Numbered from the stretch's first letter, positions 43,294-52,187 are shown. The stretch: DNA of 64,000 nucleotides from Pseudomonadales bacterium (GCA_024234365.1 JACKOK010000001.1:186001-250000); one strand, 5' to 3'. Notes: generated by a model from the letters alone, not told the origin. Program-made: numbers and translations.

Positions 43294-43580
43294 GGCGGTG
43301 CGGTCCGAAACAGTATGAGGGGAGTGATGATCCCGCAGCGGAATCAAGCCGTGCTTTATACACCAGGACGCGTCTGCGGGACAGTCTGAAAAATGCGATC
43401 TGTGGCGGGAAAGTGTCGTATCAGCCTGTGGGCGCCGGGTTTTCATCCGACTTGTGTCGACGCTCCCGGCGCATGGATAATGGCTGCCTGCCGAGCTGGC
43501 CTTCCGCAGTGGAGTCGGACGGGGGCTGGGCAGTGTTGGGTTGGCCCTGTTGCCGGGGCCGTTCATCTTCCGGATGTCTT

Positions 43581-45206
43581 ATGCCGAATGAAAGCCGTTT
43601 AAGTTTCCCGAGGACACTTCTCGCGAGTGTGTCCGCCTGCGTGTTTGTGTTTGTGGTGTTCACTATTCCGAACCGTCTGGTTTTTCTGGATGCGAAGACC
43701 TTTTTTTATCTTCCTCTGGAACTCTTTGTCCTGGGGTTGGGGCTGCTCCTTCCCGGCAAGGCCGGAGCTGTGCTGCGCATCGCACTGGCACTGGTGCTGG
43801 CAGCGGGCCTGGTGTTCCGCATTGCCGACATGGTGGCCTTCGAGGTGTTTTCGCGGCCCTTCAACCCGGTTTTCGACAGCTATCTGCTGGCGGATGGCTA
43901 TCATTTCCTGAGCACCTCTCTTGGTCGTTCTGGCGCGATGCTTGCCGCAGTATTTGCCCTGGCGCTGGTGTTGGCCATTCTATGGTTTTCGCTCTTGTCG
44001 CTGCGGCGTCTGCAAGGCTTTCTGAGAGGGGCACCCAGAGTATCACTGTTGTGTCTGCTGGCGGGCACTGTACTGTGGAGTGCGCTGAGTCTTTCCGGCT
44101 GGCCCCGGGCTTCGCGCTATTTCATTGATCAGTTGAGCATGCATGTCAGCAATACGCTGCGTAGTGTTGCCGATCTGCACGCCTTCCGAGCGGTGGTGAA
44201 CGTGGACCCTTATGCTGATGCATCGGGGGCCTCGCTGTTTTCAGCTCTTCGGGGAAAGGATGTGCTGGTGGTGTTCGTGGAATCCTATGGACGCACCCTG
44301 GTGGACAAGGCCGAGTATGCTGCCGATTTTCGTCCGGCGCTGGAAGAGGCTGCCGCACAGTTGAGAGAGGCGGGCTATCAGTCGCGCAGCGCCTTTCTGG
44401 GCTCACCGACTGTGGGCGGGATCAGTTGGCTGGCCCATGGCACGGCATTGTCCGGCCTGTGGATCGACAGCCAGGTGCGCTATGACAGCCTGTTGATGAG
44501 TGAGCGGGCCTCGCTGATGCAGCTTTTCCAGCGGGCGGGCTGGCGCACGGTAGGTGTGATGCCCGCAATCGGTCTGCCCTGGCCCGAAGGGCAATATTTT
44601 GGCTATGAACAACTGTATACCGCGCCGGAGCTGGATTACCGCGGCCTGCCCTTCAATTACGTCACCATGCCGGACCAGTTCACGCTGTCACGTTTTCAAC
44701 AACTGGAACGTGCGCGAGAGGATCGCGCACCGGTCATGGCCGAGATTGCCCTGATTTCCTCTCATGCTCCCTGGACTCCAGTGCCACGTCTTATTGATTG
44801 GGAGCGTGTGGGGGACGGCAGCATCTTCAATGCCCAGGCTACCTCTTCCGAGTCGGCGGAACAGGTGTGGCAGGACCGTGATCGGGTGCTGCGACAGTAC
44901 CGGGAATGCGCCGAGTATGTCATCGATACACTCGTTTCCTATGTACGCCACTACGGCGACGAGAACCTGGTGATGCTTGTGCTGGGAGATCATCAGCCGA
45001 TGCCCTATGTCACCGACAATACCGACAACCGGGATGTGCTGACGCATATCATTGCGCGGGACCCGGCTGTTATGCGCGCCATCGAATCCTGGCAGTGGAC
45101 GCCCGGCATGCTGCCCGCCGAGGATGCGCCGGTATGGCGCATGGACGCCTTGCGCGACCGCTTCATCTCGGCGTTTTCATCCCCGGTACTCAGTACGCCG
45201 GATTGA
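43581..45206 (+). CDS. Membrane-anchored sulfatase / LTA-synthase-like phosphotransferase
   Basis: The 541-residue protein has about five N-terminal transmembrane helices (residues 12-160) and an extracytoplasmic alkaline-phosphatase-superfamily domain. The nucleophile region reads VVFVESYGRTLVDK (Thr239 the likely nucleophile), followed later by SSHAPWTP and LVLGDHQPMPYVTD, whose His/Asp bind metal in LtaS and phosphoethanolamine transferases. It may therefore add a phospho-glycerol or phospho-ethanolamine group to an envelope glycan, or hydrolyse a sulfate. ATG at 43581 is preferred over an upstream GTG. Its 3' end overlaps the methyltransferase gene by 17 bp. Confidence 0.82.
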   Translation: MPNESRLSFPRTLLASVSACVFVFVVFTIPNRLVFLDAKTFFYLPLELFVLGLGLLLPGKAGAVLRIALALVLAAGLVFRIADMVAFEVFSRPFNPVFDSYLLADGYHFLSTSLGRSGAMLAAVFALALVLAILWFSLLSLRRLQGFLRGAPRVSLLCLLAGTVLWSALSLSGWPRASRYFIDQLSMHVSNTLRSVADLHAFRAVVNVDPYADASGASLFSALRGKDVLVVFVESYGRTLVDKAEYAADFRPALEEAAAQLREAGYQSRSAFLGSPTVGGISWLAHGTALSGLWIDSQVRYDSLLMSERASLMQLFQRAGWRTVGVMPAIGLPWPEGQYFGYEQLYTAPELDYRGLPFNYVTMPDQFTLSRFQQLERAREDRAPVMAEIALISSHAPWTPVPRLIDWERVGDGSIFNAQATSSESAEQVWQDRDRVLRQYRECAEYVIDTLVSYVRHYGDENLVMLVLGDHQPMPYVTDNTDNRDVLTHIIARDPAVMRAIESWQWTPGMLPAEDAPVWRMDALRDRFISAFSSPVLSTPD

Positions 45207-45978
45207 GAGGCAGAGCCAGAATATCCTGGTGTCCCACGAGGCAGTGGCCGTCAGCGGCATGCGCGAGACGAAAATCCAGCCACGTCTGTACGGTGCTTGA
45301 GCCCAATGTCGCTGTCACGGCAGCAGCGATGCCCTTGAACAGTTCGCGGGCAAGAGCCTCTTCGGAGGGCCCCAGACGCCAGGGGCTGTCGGCAACATCT
45401 ACCTGATAAGCCTGTCTGTCGAGAGCTCTGTGCAGGGCATCGCTTGCGGCGGGGCCCAGTGCCGGGCCAAATCCCTTGTCTCTTTGCTGGTCCTGATTGA
45501 AGGCGGTCGTTACCGCAGCATCCAGGGGGTGTGCCGGGTCCCAGTGCATGAGGCCGTTATAGTTCAGAGCGGCATAGAAGCCCGAACGCTGTGTGAGCAG
45601 GCGGGCGCTCAGGCGATCCACAAAGTCCTGGGAGACCAGGTCGAAGAGCGCCGAGGCCGTAAGCAGCGAGGCATCCTGCAGTGGCAGGTTCTCCACCTGT
45701 TGCAGATCGATCTCCAGTGTTTCCAGCGGCAGTTCGTGTGCATGTCGGCGCCGGGCTTCGGCGAGCAGCTGCGAATCAATATCGAGCAGGCGCCAGCGGT
45801 AACTCTTTGATGAATGAGCCTGCAGCGCGCGCAGGGTTGATCCCGTCCCCGAGCCCAGATCGACAATGCGGGCGTTTTCCGGTAGCCAGTGCAGGGCCTT
45901 GTTGAGGAGCTGTGTATCGCGTGCTGCGCGGTCTGCCGCTTCCCGCAATTGCAACCATTCGATTGAAAAACCACTCAT
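45190..45978 (-). CDS. Class I SAM-dependent methyltransferase
   Basis: The 262-residue product has the Rossmann motif I ARIVDLGSGTGSTLRAL (about residues 35-51), motif II RWRLLDIDSQLL, and LLTASALFDLVSQDFVDRL in the motif IV region. Closest in style to small-molecule methyltransferases such as those acting on glycosides or pterins, but the substrate is unknown. It overlaps the glycosyltransferase by 4 bp (ATGA), so the two are coupled, and it runs into the sulfatase gene. Confidence 0.85.
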   Translation of the reverse strand: MSGFSIEWLQLREAADRAARDTQLLNKALHWLPENARIVDLGSGTGSTLRALQAHSSKSYRWRLLDIDSQLLAEARRRHAHELPLETLEIDLQQVENLPLQDASLLTASALFDLVSQDFVDRLSARLLTQRSGFYAALNYNGLMHWDPAHPLDAAVTTAFNQDQQRDKGFGPALGPAASDALHRALDRQAYQVDVADSPWRLGPSEEALARELFKGIAAAVTATLGSSTVQTWLDFRLAHAADGHCLVGHQDILALPLNPAY

Positions 45979-47021
45979 GACGAAAAATCCTGCAGAAGCC
46001 GGGCAACAATGTCTGCGCTGTCACGCCAGCGCGGCAGCGTGGCAGCGCTCTCCCGGGCGCCCAGGCTCAGGGAATGACGCAATGCGCGATCGCTGAGCAG
46101 GCGGTTCAGTGCCTGCGCCAGGGCCGCATGGTCTTCTGGTGCTACGAGCAGCCCGGCCGTCTCCGGCACGATGTCCCGGACCGCGTCCACCTGGGTGGCA
46201 ATGACGGGAAGGCCGTATGACAGCGCTTCGGTAAACACCATGCCATAGCCTTCGAAGCGCGTGGGCAGGACAAAAACATCCGCGTGCAGATACTCGGCCT
46301 GCAGATCGTTCCGGCTGCCGGTCAGCACGATGCGTTCGCTCAGCCCCTTTGCCTGAATCCGTTTGCGCAGGGTCTCTGCCCAAGCCCGGTCGAAGGTATC
46401 TGCACCGACAAAGCGCGCCTGCCAGTCCAGATGTTGCACGGCGGCCAGTGCCTCGATCAGCAGGTCGTGTCCCTTGCGACGGGTCAGGGTTGCCACGCAC
46501 AGCAGCACGGGTGGCCGGCCGGTACAGGGGGCAAAGGGGGCGGGGTCGGTGCCGGGCACCGCAACCGTGATTCGTTCTGGCGCAATGGCAAACAGACGGG
46601 GGAGCAGTGCGCGGCTGGCCTGGCTGGTGACGATGACGGCACGGCTTGCGGCAAGGGCGCTGGCCTCGGACTGCAGGAAATGCTGACGCATGTCCTGGGA
46701 CAGGCCACTCTCCAGAGCGAGTGGATGATGACACAGCGCAATCAGTCGCAGCCGTGTCTGGTGCTGCGCTGCGAGCGTCCCCATGGCGCCAAGCGCCAGT
46801 CCGTCCATCAGCACCAGAGTCTGATCCGGTAGCGAAGACAAAAGGGAGTCTGTCTCCCGCAGTGCAATACCGTCCGGAAAGGGAAAGCTGGCCGCCAGTG
46901 GCAGAACGTGGACCTGCCAGCCCAGTGCCTGCAGTTCGCGGATCATGCGCCGGTCGTAGGCATACCCGCCGGTGCGGGATTCCAGGTCTCCGGGGATGGC
47001 GAAATAGACGGATTTTGACAC
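45975..47021 (-). CDS. GT4-family glycosyltransferase
   Basis: The 348-residue retaining glycosyltransferase (GT-B fold) has the N-terminal acceptor domain (AIPGDLESRTGGYAYDRRMIREL) and the C-terminal donor domain with VLLCVATLTRRKGHDLLIEAL and the signature FEGYGMVFTEALSYGLPVIATQVDAVRDIV, in which the two Glu seven residues apart bind the nucleotide sugar. It starts at 47021, divergent from the RibD-type gene 116 bp away, and is coupled to the methyltransferase. The acceptor may be a pterin or a lipid given its neighbours. Confidence 0.9.
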   Translation of the reverse strand: MSKSVYFAIPGDLESRTGGYAYDRRMIRELQALGWQVHVLPLAASFPFPDGIALRETDSLLSSLPDQTLVLMDGLALGAMGTLAAQHQTRLRLIALCHHPLALESGLSQDMRQHFLQSEASALAASRAVIVTSQASRALLPRLFAIAPERITVAVPGTDPAPFAPCTGRPPVLLCVATLTRRKGHDLLIEALAAVQHLDWQARFVGADTFDRAWAETLRKRIQAKGLSERIVLTGSRNDLQAEYLHADVFVLPTRFEGYGMVFTEALSYGLPVIATQVDAVRDIVPETAGLLVAPEDHAALAQALNRLLSDRALRHSLSLGARESAATLPRWRDSADIVARLLQDFSS

Positions 47022-47137
47022 GCTGGCTCCTGGGGGTTCAGGCCGCTATTGTGCCGCCTGTGCAGCAGAAATCCCAGCCTGTTGCGGCCCCCTGCCTGCC
47101 TTGCCTATTGCCAGGGGGCGACTTACCATTCGCCGCT

Positions 47138-47857
47138 ATGCCAACAACAATAAGTCAACAACTCAGCCAGTGGCTGCAGGGTGAATCGGCCCGTGTTCCC
47201 ATTGGCCGGCCCTGGGTCACCTTGTGTTATGCGCAGAGCTGGGACGGCAGCCTGGCCCTGCGGCCCGGTCATCCGCTGATATTGAGCAACCGGGATTCCC
47301 TGCAGTTGACGCATCGCCTGCGCAGTCTTCACGATGGCATCCTGGTCGGTATCGGCACTGTCCTGGCGGATGACCCGCAGTTGACGGTGCGTGAATGCAC
47401 TGGGCCCAGCCCGCAGCCAGTGGTGCTGGACAGCCAGTTGAGAATGCCGCCGAGCGCTCGCCTGTGCAAGAGTGAACAGCATCGCTGCTGGGTGCTGACC
47501 AGTGTGGCCAATGCCGGGCAAACGCGTCAGGATGTGGAGCTCATCGGGGTGGACACCACGGCGGAGGGGCATGTGGATCTGCGCAGCGCACTGCTGGCAC
47601 TGACGCGCCGGGGTATCCGCCGCATCATGGTGGAAGGAGGGGCCCAGGTGATCAACGGCTTTCTGCGTGCCGGTCTTGCCGATGGCATTGTGCTGACAGT
47701 GGCGCCGGCACTGGTTGGGGGTTACAAGGCGGTAGCCGACCTGGGTCTGCATCGTGAGTGCCAGATTCCTCGGATTTCTCCGCTGGGCACGCAGCGGCTT
47801 GGGGATGATCTGATCATGTGGGGGCCGCTGCACTACGGCGAGGATGCTGCGCGATGA
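47138..47857 (+). CDS. RibD C-terminal-type pyrimidine/pterin reductase
   Basis: The 239-residue product is the reductase domain only (dihydrofolate-reductase fold): WVTLCYAQSWDGSLAL, LHDGILVGIGTVLADDPQLTVR, IRRIMVEGGAQVINGFLRAGLADGIVLTVAPALVGG. The deaminase domain found in full RibD is absent, so it is unlikely to be the sole riboflavin enzyme. ATG at 47138 is the first in the conserved domain; the upstream frame extension overlaps the glycosyltransferase on the other strand. The stop overlaps the next gene as ATGA. Association with a PTPS homologue points to pterin reduction. Confidence 0.85.
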   Translation: MPTTISQQLSQWLQGESARVPIGRPWVTLCYAQSWDGSLALRPGHPLILSNRDSLQLTHRLRSLHDGILVGIGTVLADDPQLTVRECTGPSPQPVVLDSQLRMPPSARLCKSEQHRCWVLTSVANAGQTRQDVELIGVDTTAEGHVDLRSALLALTRRGIRRIMVEGGAQVINGFLRAGLADGIVLTVAPALVGGYKAVADLGLHRECQIPRISPLGTQRLGDDLIMWGPLHYGEDAAR

Positions 47858-48867
47858 GGGAGAAGGCACGACAGCTCTGGTTTTGTGAGGCGCTCAGGGT
47901 CGAGCTGCGGGAAGTGGACATGCCGCAGCCGTCTGCCGCCGAAGTGCGTGTACGCACGCGCTTGTCAGCCCCCAGTGCCGGAACAGAACTGCTGGTGTAC
48001 CGTGGCCAGGTGCCTGCGGACATGGCGCTGGATGCCAGCCTGGAATCGCTCGCCGGCTCTGCCGCGTTTCCCCTGCAATACGGTTATGCCTGTGTGGGCG
48101 AGGTCGAGGCCATCGGTGCCGGGGTGGACGAAGTATGGTTGGGTCGCCGCGTGTTCGCATTTGCCCCGCATGCCAGCCACTTCCTGAGCGCTCCCGAAAA
48201 TCTGATCGTGCTGCCCGACGATCTCGCCTTTGAGGACGCCGTGTTTCTGGCCAATATGGAAACGGCGGTCAGCCTGGTACAGGATGGCCGGCCCTTACTG
48301 GGCGAGCGCGTGTTGGTGCTCGGCCTTGGCGTGGTGGGCCTGTTGCTCAGTGCGTTGCTGGCCCGTTTACCGCTGGCGGCCTTGCTGGGGATTGATGGTA
48401 TCGCCCTGCGCCGCGAGTTCGCCCTGCAGCTGGGGGTGCATCGAGTGGCGGGGCTCGACAGCGAATCACAGGCGACCCTGGGCCTGCCCGTTGACGGTGC
48501 CGACCTGATCTATGAGGTGAGCGGGGTGCCTCAGGCCCTGAATACGGCCATAGAGCATGCGGGCTTTGCCTCGCGCATTGTGCTTGGAAGCTGGTATGGC
48601 AGCAAGAGTGCGCCGCTGGCTCTGGGAGGCAAGGCGCACCGCAACCGCCTTAGCATTTCTACCAGTCAGGTCAGCACGCTGGCGCCGCAACTGACGGCCC
48701 GTTGGGACAAGGCGCGGCGTTTCGCAACGGTCCTCGACATGTTGCGTGGGCTGCATCCTGCCAGCCTGATCAGCGAGCGCGTGGCCCTGGCGGATGCCGC
48801 CTCTCTCTATCAACGCCTGCACGCAGGCACCGATGCCATGGTGCAGGCAGTTTTCGTCTACGACTGA
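47854..48867 (+). CDS. MDR-superfamily zinc-binding-type dehydrogenase
   Basis: The 337-residue protein shows the medium-chain dehydrogenase layout: an N-terminal GroES-like domain (APSAGTELLVYRGQ, GYACVGEVEAIGAGV) and a nucleotide-binding domain (GERVLVLGLGVVGLLLSALL). The classical catalytic Cys and structural four-Cys lobe are not evident, so zinc may be absent. It is translationally coupled to the RibD-type gene and precedes the PTPS homologue by 22 bp. It probably oxidises or reduces an intermediate of the same pathway. Confidence 0.83.
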   Translation: MREKARQLWFCEALRVELREVDMPQPSAAEVRVRTRLSAPSAGTELLVYRGQVPADMALDASLESLAGSAAFPLQYGYACVGEVEAIGAGVDEVWLGRRVFAFAPHASHFLSAPENLIVLPDDLAFEDAVFLANMETAVSLVQDGRPLLGERVLVLGLGVVGLLLSALLARLPLAALLGIDGIALRREFALQLGVHRVAGLDSESQATLGLPVDGADLIYEVSGVPQALNTAIEHAGFASRIVLGSWYGSKSAPLALGGKAHRNRLSISTSQVSTLAPQLTARWDKARRFATVLDMLRGLHPASLISERVALADAASLYQRLHAGTDAMVQAVFVYD

Positions 48868-48889
48868 CATTCAGCAAAAGGAAAGTGCC

Positions 48890-49273
48890 ATGTATACCGT
48901 TGCCGTAACGCGAGAATTCATTGCCCGCCATTACCTCGTGGGAGGAGACTGGGGCAGCGAGAATCAGCCCCATGCCCATCACTATGTGCTGGAGTTCAGT
49001 ATCGAGGCGGCAACGCTGGACAAGCATGGCTATCTGGTGGACATCATGGACATCGAGGCGGCACTGAACCAGGTGGTCAGCGATTACCGGGATGCCCTGC
49101 TGAACGACAAGGAGGCGTTCTCCGGCCTCAACCCCAGCCTCGAACACTTCAGCCGCATCCTCTGCGAAAGCATGATGGCACAGTTGGCGATTCCCGGTCG
49201 GGGTGCTGTGCAGGTCAAGCTCTGGGAAAACGCCCAGTGCTGGGCGGCGTATCGTCAGGCTTTTGGTGGCTGA
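48890..49273 (+). CDS. 6-pyruvoyl-tetrahydropterin synthase homologue (QueD/PTPS fold) with Glu in place of Cys
   Basis: The 127-residue product has the PTPS zinc ligands His14, His28 and His30 (FIARHYL and PHAHHY) and the C-terminal QVKLWENAQCWAAY with the pterin-anchoring Glu. In QueD and classical PTPS the catalytic Cys lies four residues before the second His (C-x3-H-x-H). Here that position is Glu24 (ENQPHAH). PTPS-III enzymes, which can replace FolB, also carry Glu at this point. ATG at 48890 has GGAAAG upstream. The 3' end overlaps the next minus-strand gene by 19 bp. Confidence 0.82.
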   Translation: MYTVAVTREFIARHYLVGGDWGSENQPHAHHYVLEFSIEAATLDKHGYLVDIMDIEAALNQVVSDYRDALLNDKEAFSGLNPSLEHFSRILCESMMAQLAIPGRGAVQVKLWENAQCWAAYRQAFGG

Positions 49274-50268
49274 CATTCCCGGGTATTCACAGGTCTGTGT
49301 TGTCTGCCCAGGGCGATAAACCCGCAGATGAGCAGCGCGACATCCCGCGAGCGCATCAGCAGGATCAGTGTTGCCGCTTCGGCAACGCCCGCACCGAGCG
49401 TGGGCAAGGCCCACACAACGGCGGCCTCGATGGTGCCGATGCCACCGGGCAGGGGCAGCAGCATGGCCAGGCGTATGCTCACGGCAATCAGTGCAAAACC
49501 TGCAGGGTCGGGATGAATGCCGGCGCAGTTCATCAGCCACCAAAGCTCCGCGAGTATTGCCGCCCAGCTCAGTAGGGATAACAGCAGACAGCGGAAAAGC
49601 AACTTGAGGTGTTCCACGGGCAGGCGGCTCAGGTCCCTGTCGAGCTGTTCCCACTGAATATCCAGGCCCGCGAGCCGGGGATGCTGCAGCCAGTGCTGAC
49701 ACCAGCGTTTCAGTGTGGGCAGCCAGCGTTGCGGACGCCGCAGCAGAAGGAACAGCAGGGCCGAGCTCAGCGCCAGCAACAGCACGAGTGCACCCAAGGC
49801 AGGCAGGCCTTGAGGCAGACGGCTGTCTGAGGCCCCCAGCACGAACACAATGCCCAGCGCCAGAAGCGAGAAATTCACCCACAGCTCGATGAGACGATCG
49901 AGGCTCAGGCTCAACAGGGCGCGGTGCAGCGCGACCCCTGTGCCGCGAACAAGCCAGAAGACCTGCAGCGGTTCACCGCCAAATTGAGGACCGGGGGTGA
50001 GAAAGCTGATGGTCTGCCCGGCGAGGCGGTTGCCCAGCAGGCGCATGCGTGAGACCGGGGTGGCGAGAGCCAGCAGCAGCTCTCGCCAGCGCTGGGCCGA
50101 CAGCAGAAGGATTGCCAGGTTCAGGGCTATCCATACCAGCAGCTGCCACAGGGAGAGCTGGAAGGCCGTGCGCAAAAGGTTTGCCAGCGGCAACTGGCGC
50201 AGCGCGAACACGGCCAGGACAATGGCGACCAGCCATAGGAGAAATGCAATGAGCCAGGGGTTTCTCAT
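49255..50268 (-). CDS. Lysylphosphatidylglycerol-synthase-type transmembrane protein
   Basis: The 337-residue protein is almost wholly hydrophobic with about eight transmembrane helices and the family motifs LLGNRLAGQTISFLTPGPQFGGEPLQVFWLVR and PLPGGIGTIEAAVVWAL. Members include the flippase domain of MprF and AglD-like proteins of glycolipid assembly. No aminoacyl-transferase domain is attached. It overlaps the upstream CDP-alcohol phosphatidyltransferase by 4 bp, so it probably handles that enzyme's lipid product or a glycolipid. Confidence 0.87.
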   Translation of the reverse strand: MRNPWLIAFLLWLVAIVLAVFALRQLPLANLLRTAFQLSLWQLLVWIALNLAILLLSAQRWRELLLALATPVSRMRLLGNRLAGQTISFLTPGPQFGGEPLQVFWLVRGTGVALHRALLSLSLDRLIELWVNFSLLALGIVFVLGASDSRLPQGLPALGALVLLLALSSALLFLLLRRPQRWLPTLKRWCQHWLQHPRLAGLDIQWEQLDRDLSRLPVEHLKLLFRCLLLSLLSWAAILAELWWLMNCAGIHPDPAGFALIAVSIRLAMLLPLPGGIGTIEAAVVWALPTLGAGVAEAATLILLMRSRDVALLICGFIALGRQHRPVNTRECQPPKA

Positions 50269-51377
50269 GGCGCACCATCGTGTCGTTCCACCCAGTCACC
50301 GTCCCCTTGCCACAGGCTGCCGCGACCACCGCCCAGAAGCAGTAGCCAGATGGTGCTGAACAACAGTGGGATAAAAGCGAGGCTGTCGCTGACGGCCGCG
50401 GGCTGCAGGGCGAGCAGTACAAGGAGCGTGAGTGCCCCGATGCGGGGAGCAAAGCCTGTGAGTATGCTCAGGGCCGAGGTGCCCGCCAGCCCGAGAAAAC
50501 TGATGGAGGCGGAAGCGTCTCCGAGGGCATAGAGCAGACAGCCGATGCACAGTAAGCGCAGCAGTGGCTGCCCGGTGTGATGACTGAAGCGCTGCAAGCC
50601 TGCAAAAGCCTTTGCCACGGCTGCGTGCTCCATGTTGAGACGCCCACTGACCACCGCCCAGTCCACCACAAAGCCAAGCAGCAGTGGCAACATGAAACCC
50701 GCACCGGCGGGAACGCTCACCTGTGACGCAAACGGGGGCCACAACACCACGGCAACATAGCCCATCTGAAAACCCGCCAGCGTCCGGCGCAAGGTATTGG
50801 GCCGCAGCGGATACACCGGCAGATCGTGCCGCTCCCGCCAGCGCAGCCCGAGATGAAACACATAATAGGCCAGGCTGACGCTCAGATAGGACCAGTGGGT
50901 TTTGCCTGCGGCGACCGCCAGCAATGGGGCAATCAGCAGCCCCAGGGCATCGAAGAGGGTATCCAGAGAGGCGCCAAGCAGGGAGCTCTGGCCACTGCGC
51001 CTGGCAATAAAACCGTCCACGCGGTCGAGGATGGCGGCCACCGAATAGAGAAAGGCCGGCAACCAGGGCAGCCAGGGAGTGGTATAGGGCAGCAGCAGAA
51101 AACCGGCGCTCAGGGCAATGAGATAGCCTCGCAGCAGGGTAAGGCGATTGGCAGTGCCCAGGGTCGGGTAAAGAGGGGCATCGTTCGTGGCCCGATTCAG
51201 CGGCAGGCGGATGTTGGTTTGCCACCAGACCAGGCCCCACACAGAGGCGGACAGCGCCGCCCAGCGCAGTACGCCGGCAGTCGGCACCCCTGCCATGGCA
51301 AGAAGCAGTGCGCCCAGCATGATGCCGACACTACCGAGCAGCACGGATCGGTGCAGTTCGCGGCGGGTTCCGTCCAT
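50265..51377 (-). CDS. CDP-alcohol phosphatidyltransferase family membrane enzyme
   Basis: The 370-residue protein contains the exact family signature D-G-x2-A-R-x8-G-x3-D-x3-D, in LDRVDGFIARRSGQSSLLG followed by ASLDTLFDALG, which binds metal and the CDP-alcohol. It has about eight to ten hydrophobic segments, twice as long as PgsA, with extra helices at the C-terminus. ATG at 51377 has GGAGACGAC upstream; an earlier frame extension lacks a ribosome site. It transfers a phospho-alcohol (inositol, glycerol or similar) to a lipid; the pair with the LPG-synthase-like protein suggests phospholipid-headgroup or glycolipid synthesis. Confidence 0.88.
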   Translation of the reverse strand: MDGTRRELHRSVLLGSVGIMLGALLLAMAGVPTAGVLRWAALSASVWGLVWWQTNIRLPLNRATNDAPLYPTLGTANRLTLLRGYLIALSAGFLLLPYTTPWLPWLPAFLYSVAAILDRVDGFIARRSGQSSLLGASLDTLFDALGLLIAPLLAVAAGKTHWSYLSVSLAYYVFHLGLRWRERHDLPVYPLRPNTLRRTLAGFQMGYVAVVLWPPFASQVSVPAGAGFMLPLLLGFVVDWAVVSGRLNMEHAAVAKAFAGLQRFSHHTGQPLLRLLCIGCLLYALGDASASISFLGLAGTSALSILTGFAPRIGALTLLVLLALQPAAVSDSLAFIPLLFSTIWLLLLGGGRGSLWQGDGDWVERHDGAP

Positions 51378-51587
51378 GTCGTCTCCTGGGGGCAAAGCCC
51401 GCATATTGGCGCACATCCACGGCGGCGGCAAGAATCGTTGAAGTCGGATAAATTGCTACCTTTCTACCCAGAAAACGTTACCTTTTCGCACAGATTTGGA
51501 GCGCTATGCTTTTTCACGGTGCATGCCTGACAGCGTTTGGACGTCCTTGAAAATCGCTAAGATATTGAAATAAAAGATATTTAAAAC

Positions 51588-51604
51588 TTGGCCCGGCGTT
51601 TGCT
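51588..51604 (+). promoter_or_regulatory. Sigma-54-type promoter upstream of the TonB-domain gene
   Basis: TTGGCCCGGCGTTTGCT matches the -24/-12 consensus TTGGCACGNNNNTTGCT at all but one defined base, with exactly ten bases between GG (51590-51591) and GC (51602-51603). The preceding 40 bp are A+T-rich, suitable for bending by IHF. The expected start site is about 51615, giving an 85-nt leader. No other promoter is evident in this 322-bp gap between divergent genes. Confidence 0.6.
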
Positions 51605-51699
51605 ATATCCAGAGTGTGTCAACAGGAGTTGAGATTGATCCTCTCCTCATCCTCGGCGACACACCCATATTCACGCATCCAAGCAACGAGGTATTTATC

Positions 51700-52080
51700 A
51701 TGTCTGTACTGTCTATCCGCAAAATCGCCCTGTCTGCCAGTGCTCTGGCTGTCGCTGTCGCTTCTGCCTCTGTATCCGCCGATGAAATCGCAGGCCGCTA
51801 CATGAGCAGCACCCAACTGACTGTTCGCGAAAGTGTCACGCCTGCCTACCCCCTGTTCGCCGATATGGCAGGTGTTGATGGTTATGTCCTGGTGGAGTTC
51901 ACTGTTGCGGCAGACGGTTCCGTGACCACACCGGCCATCGCCGATGCCTCTTCCGGCCAGTTCACGCAGTCTGCCCTGAATGCGATTTCCCGCTGGCAGT
52001 TCGAGCCGGTCATGGATAACGGTGTTGCCGTTCCTGTCCGCAGCAACCTGAAGTTCAGTTTCGTTCCGCGTTCCGAGTAA
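51700..52080 (+). CDS. Periplasmic TonB C-terminal-domain protein without membrane anchor
   Basis: The 126-residue precursor has a cleavable signal peptide (MSVLSIRKIALSASALAVAVASASVSA) rather than the uncleaved anchor of TonB. The mature part is just a TonB C-terminal domain (YPLFADMAGVDGYVLVEFTVAADGSVTTPAIADASS then ALNAISRWQFEPVMDNGVAV). There is no Pro-rich linker, so it cannot span the periplasm or couple to ExbBD. Such proteins may bind TonB boxes or peptidoglycan. GAGG precedes the ATG, and a sigma-54-like promoter lies upstream. Confidence 0.85.
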   Translation: MSVLSIRKIALSASALAVAVASASVSADEIAGRYMSSTQLTVRESVTPAYPLFADMAGVDGYVLVEFTVAADGSVTTPAIADASSGQFTQSALNAISRWQFEPVMDNGVAVPVRSNLKFSFVPRSE

Positions 52081-52187
52081 TCTGCCGCCCCGGAGTCATC
52101 GTTCAAGAAGCGTTTGCTGGGGAATTCACCCCAACCCATAAGAAGAATTCGATACACGGGATTGCAATGAAAAGAACAACAATATGA

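Noticed and set aside
43413..43580. N-terminal extension of the sulfatase-like protein from GTG at 43413
   Set aside because: The extra 56 residues are polar and Cys/Ser-rich before the first membrane helix; ATG at 43581 starts right before that helix.
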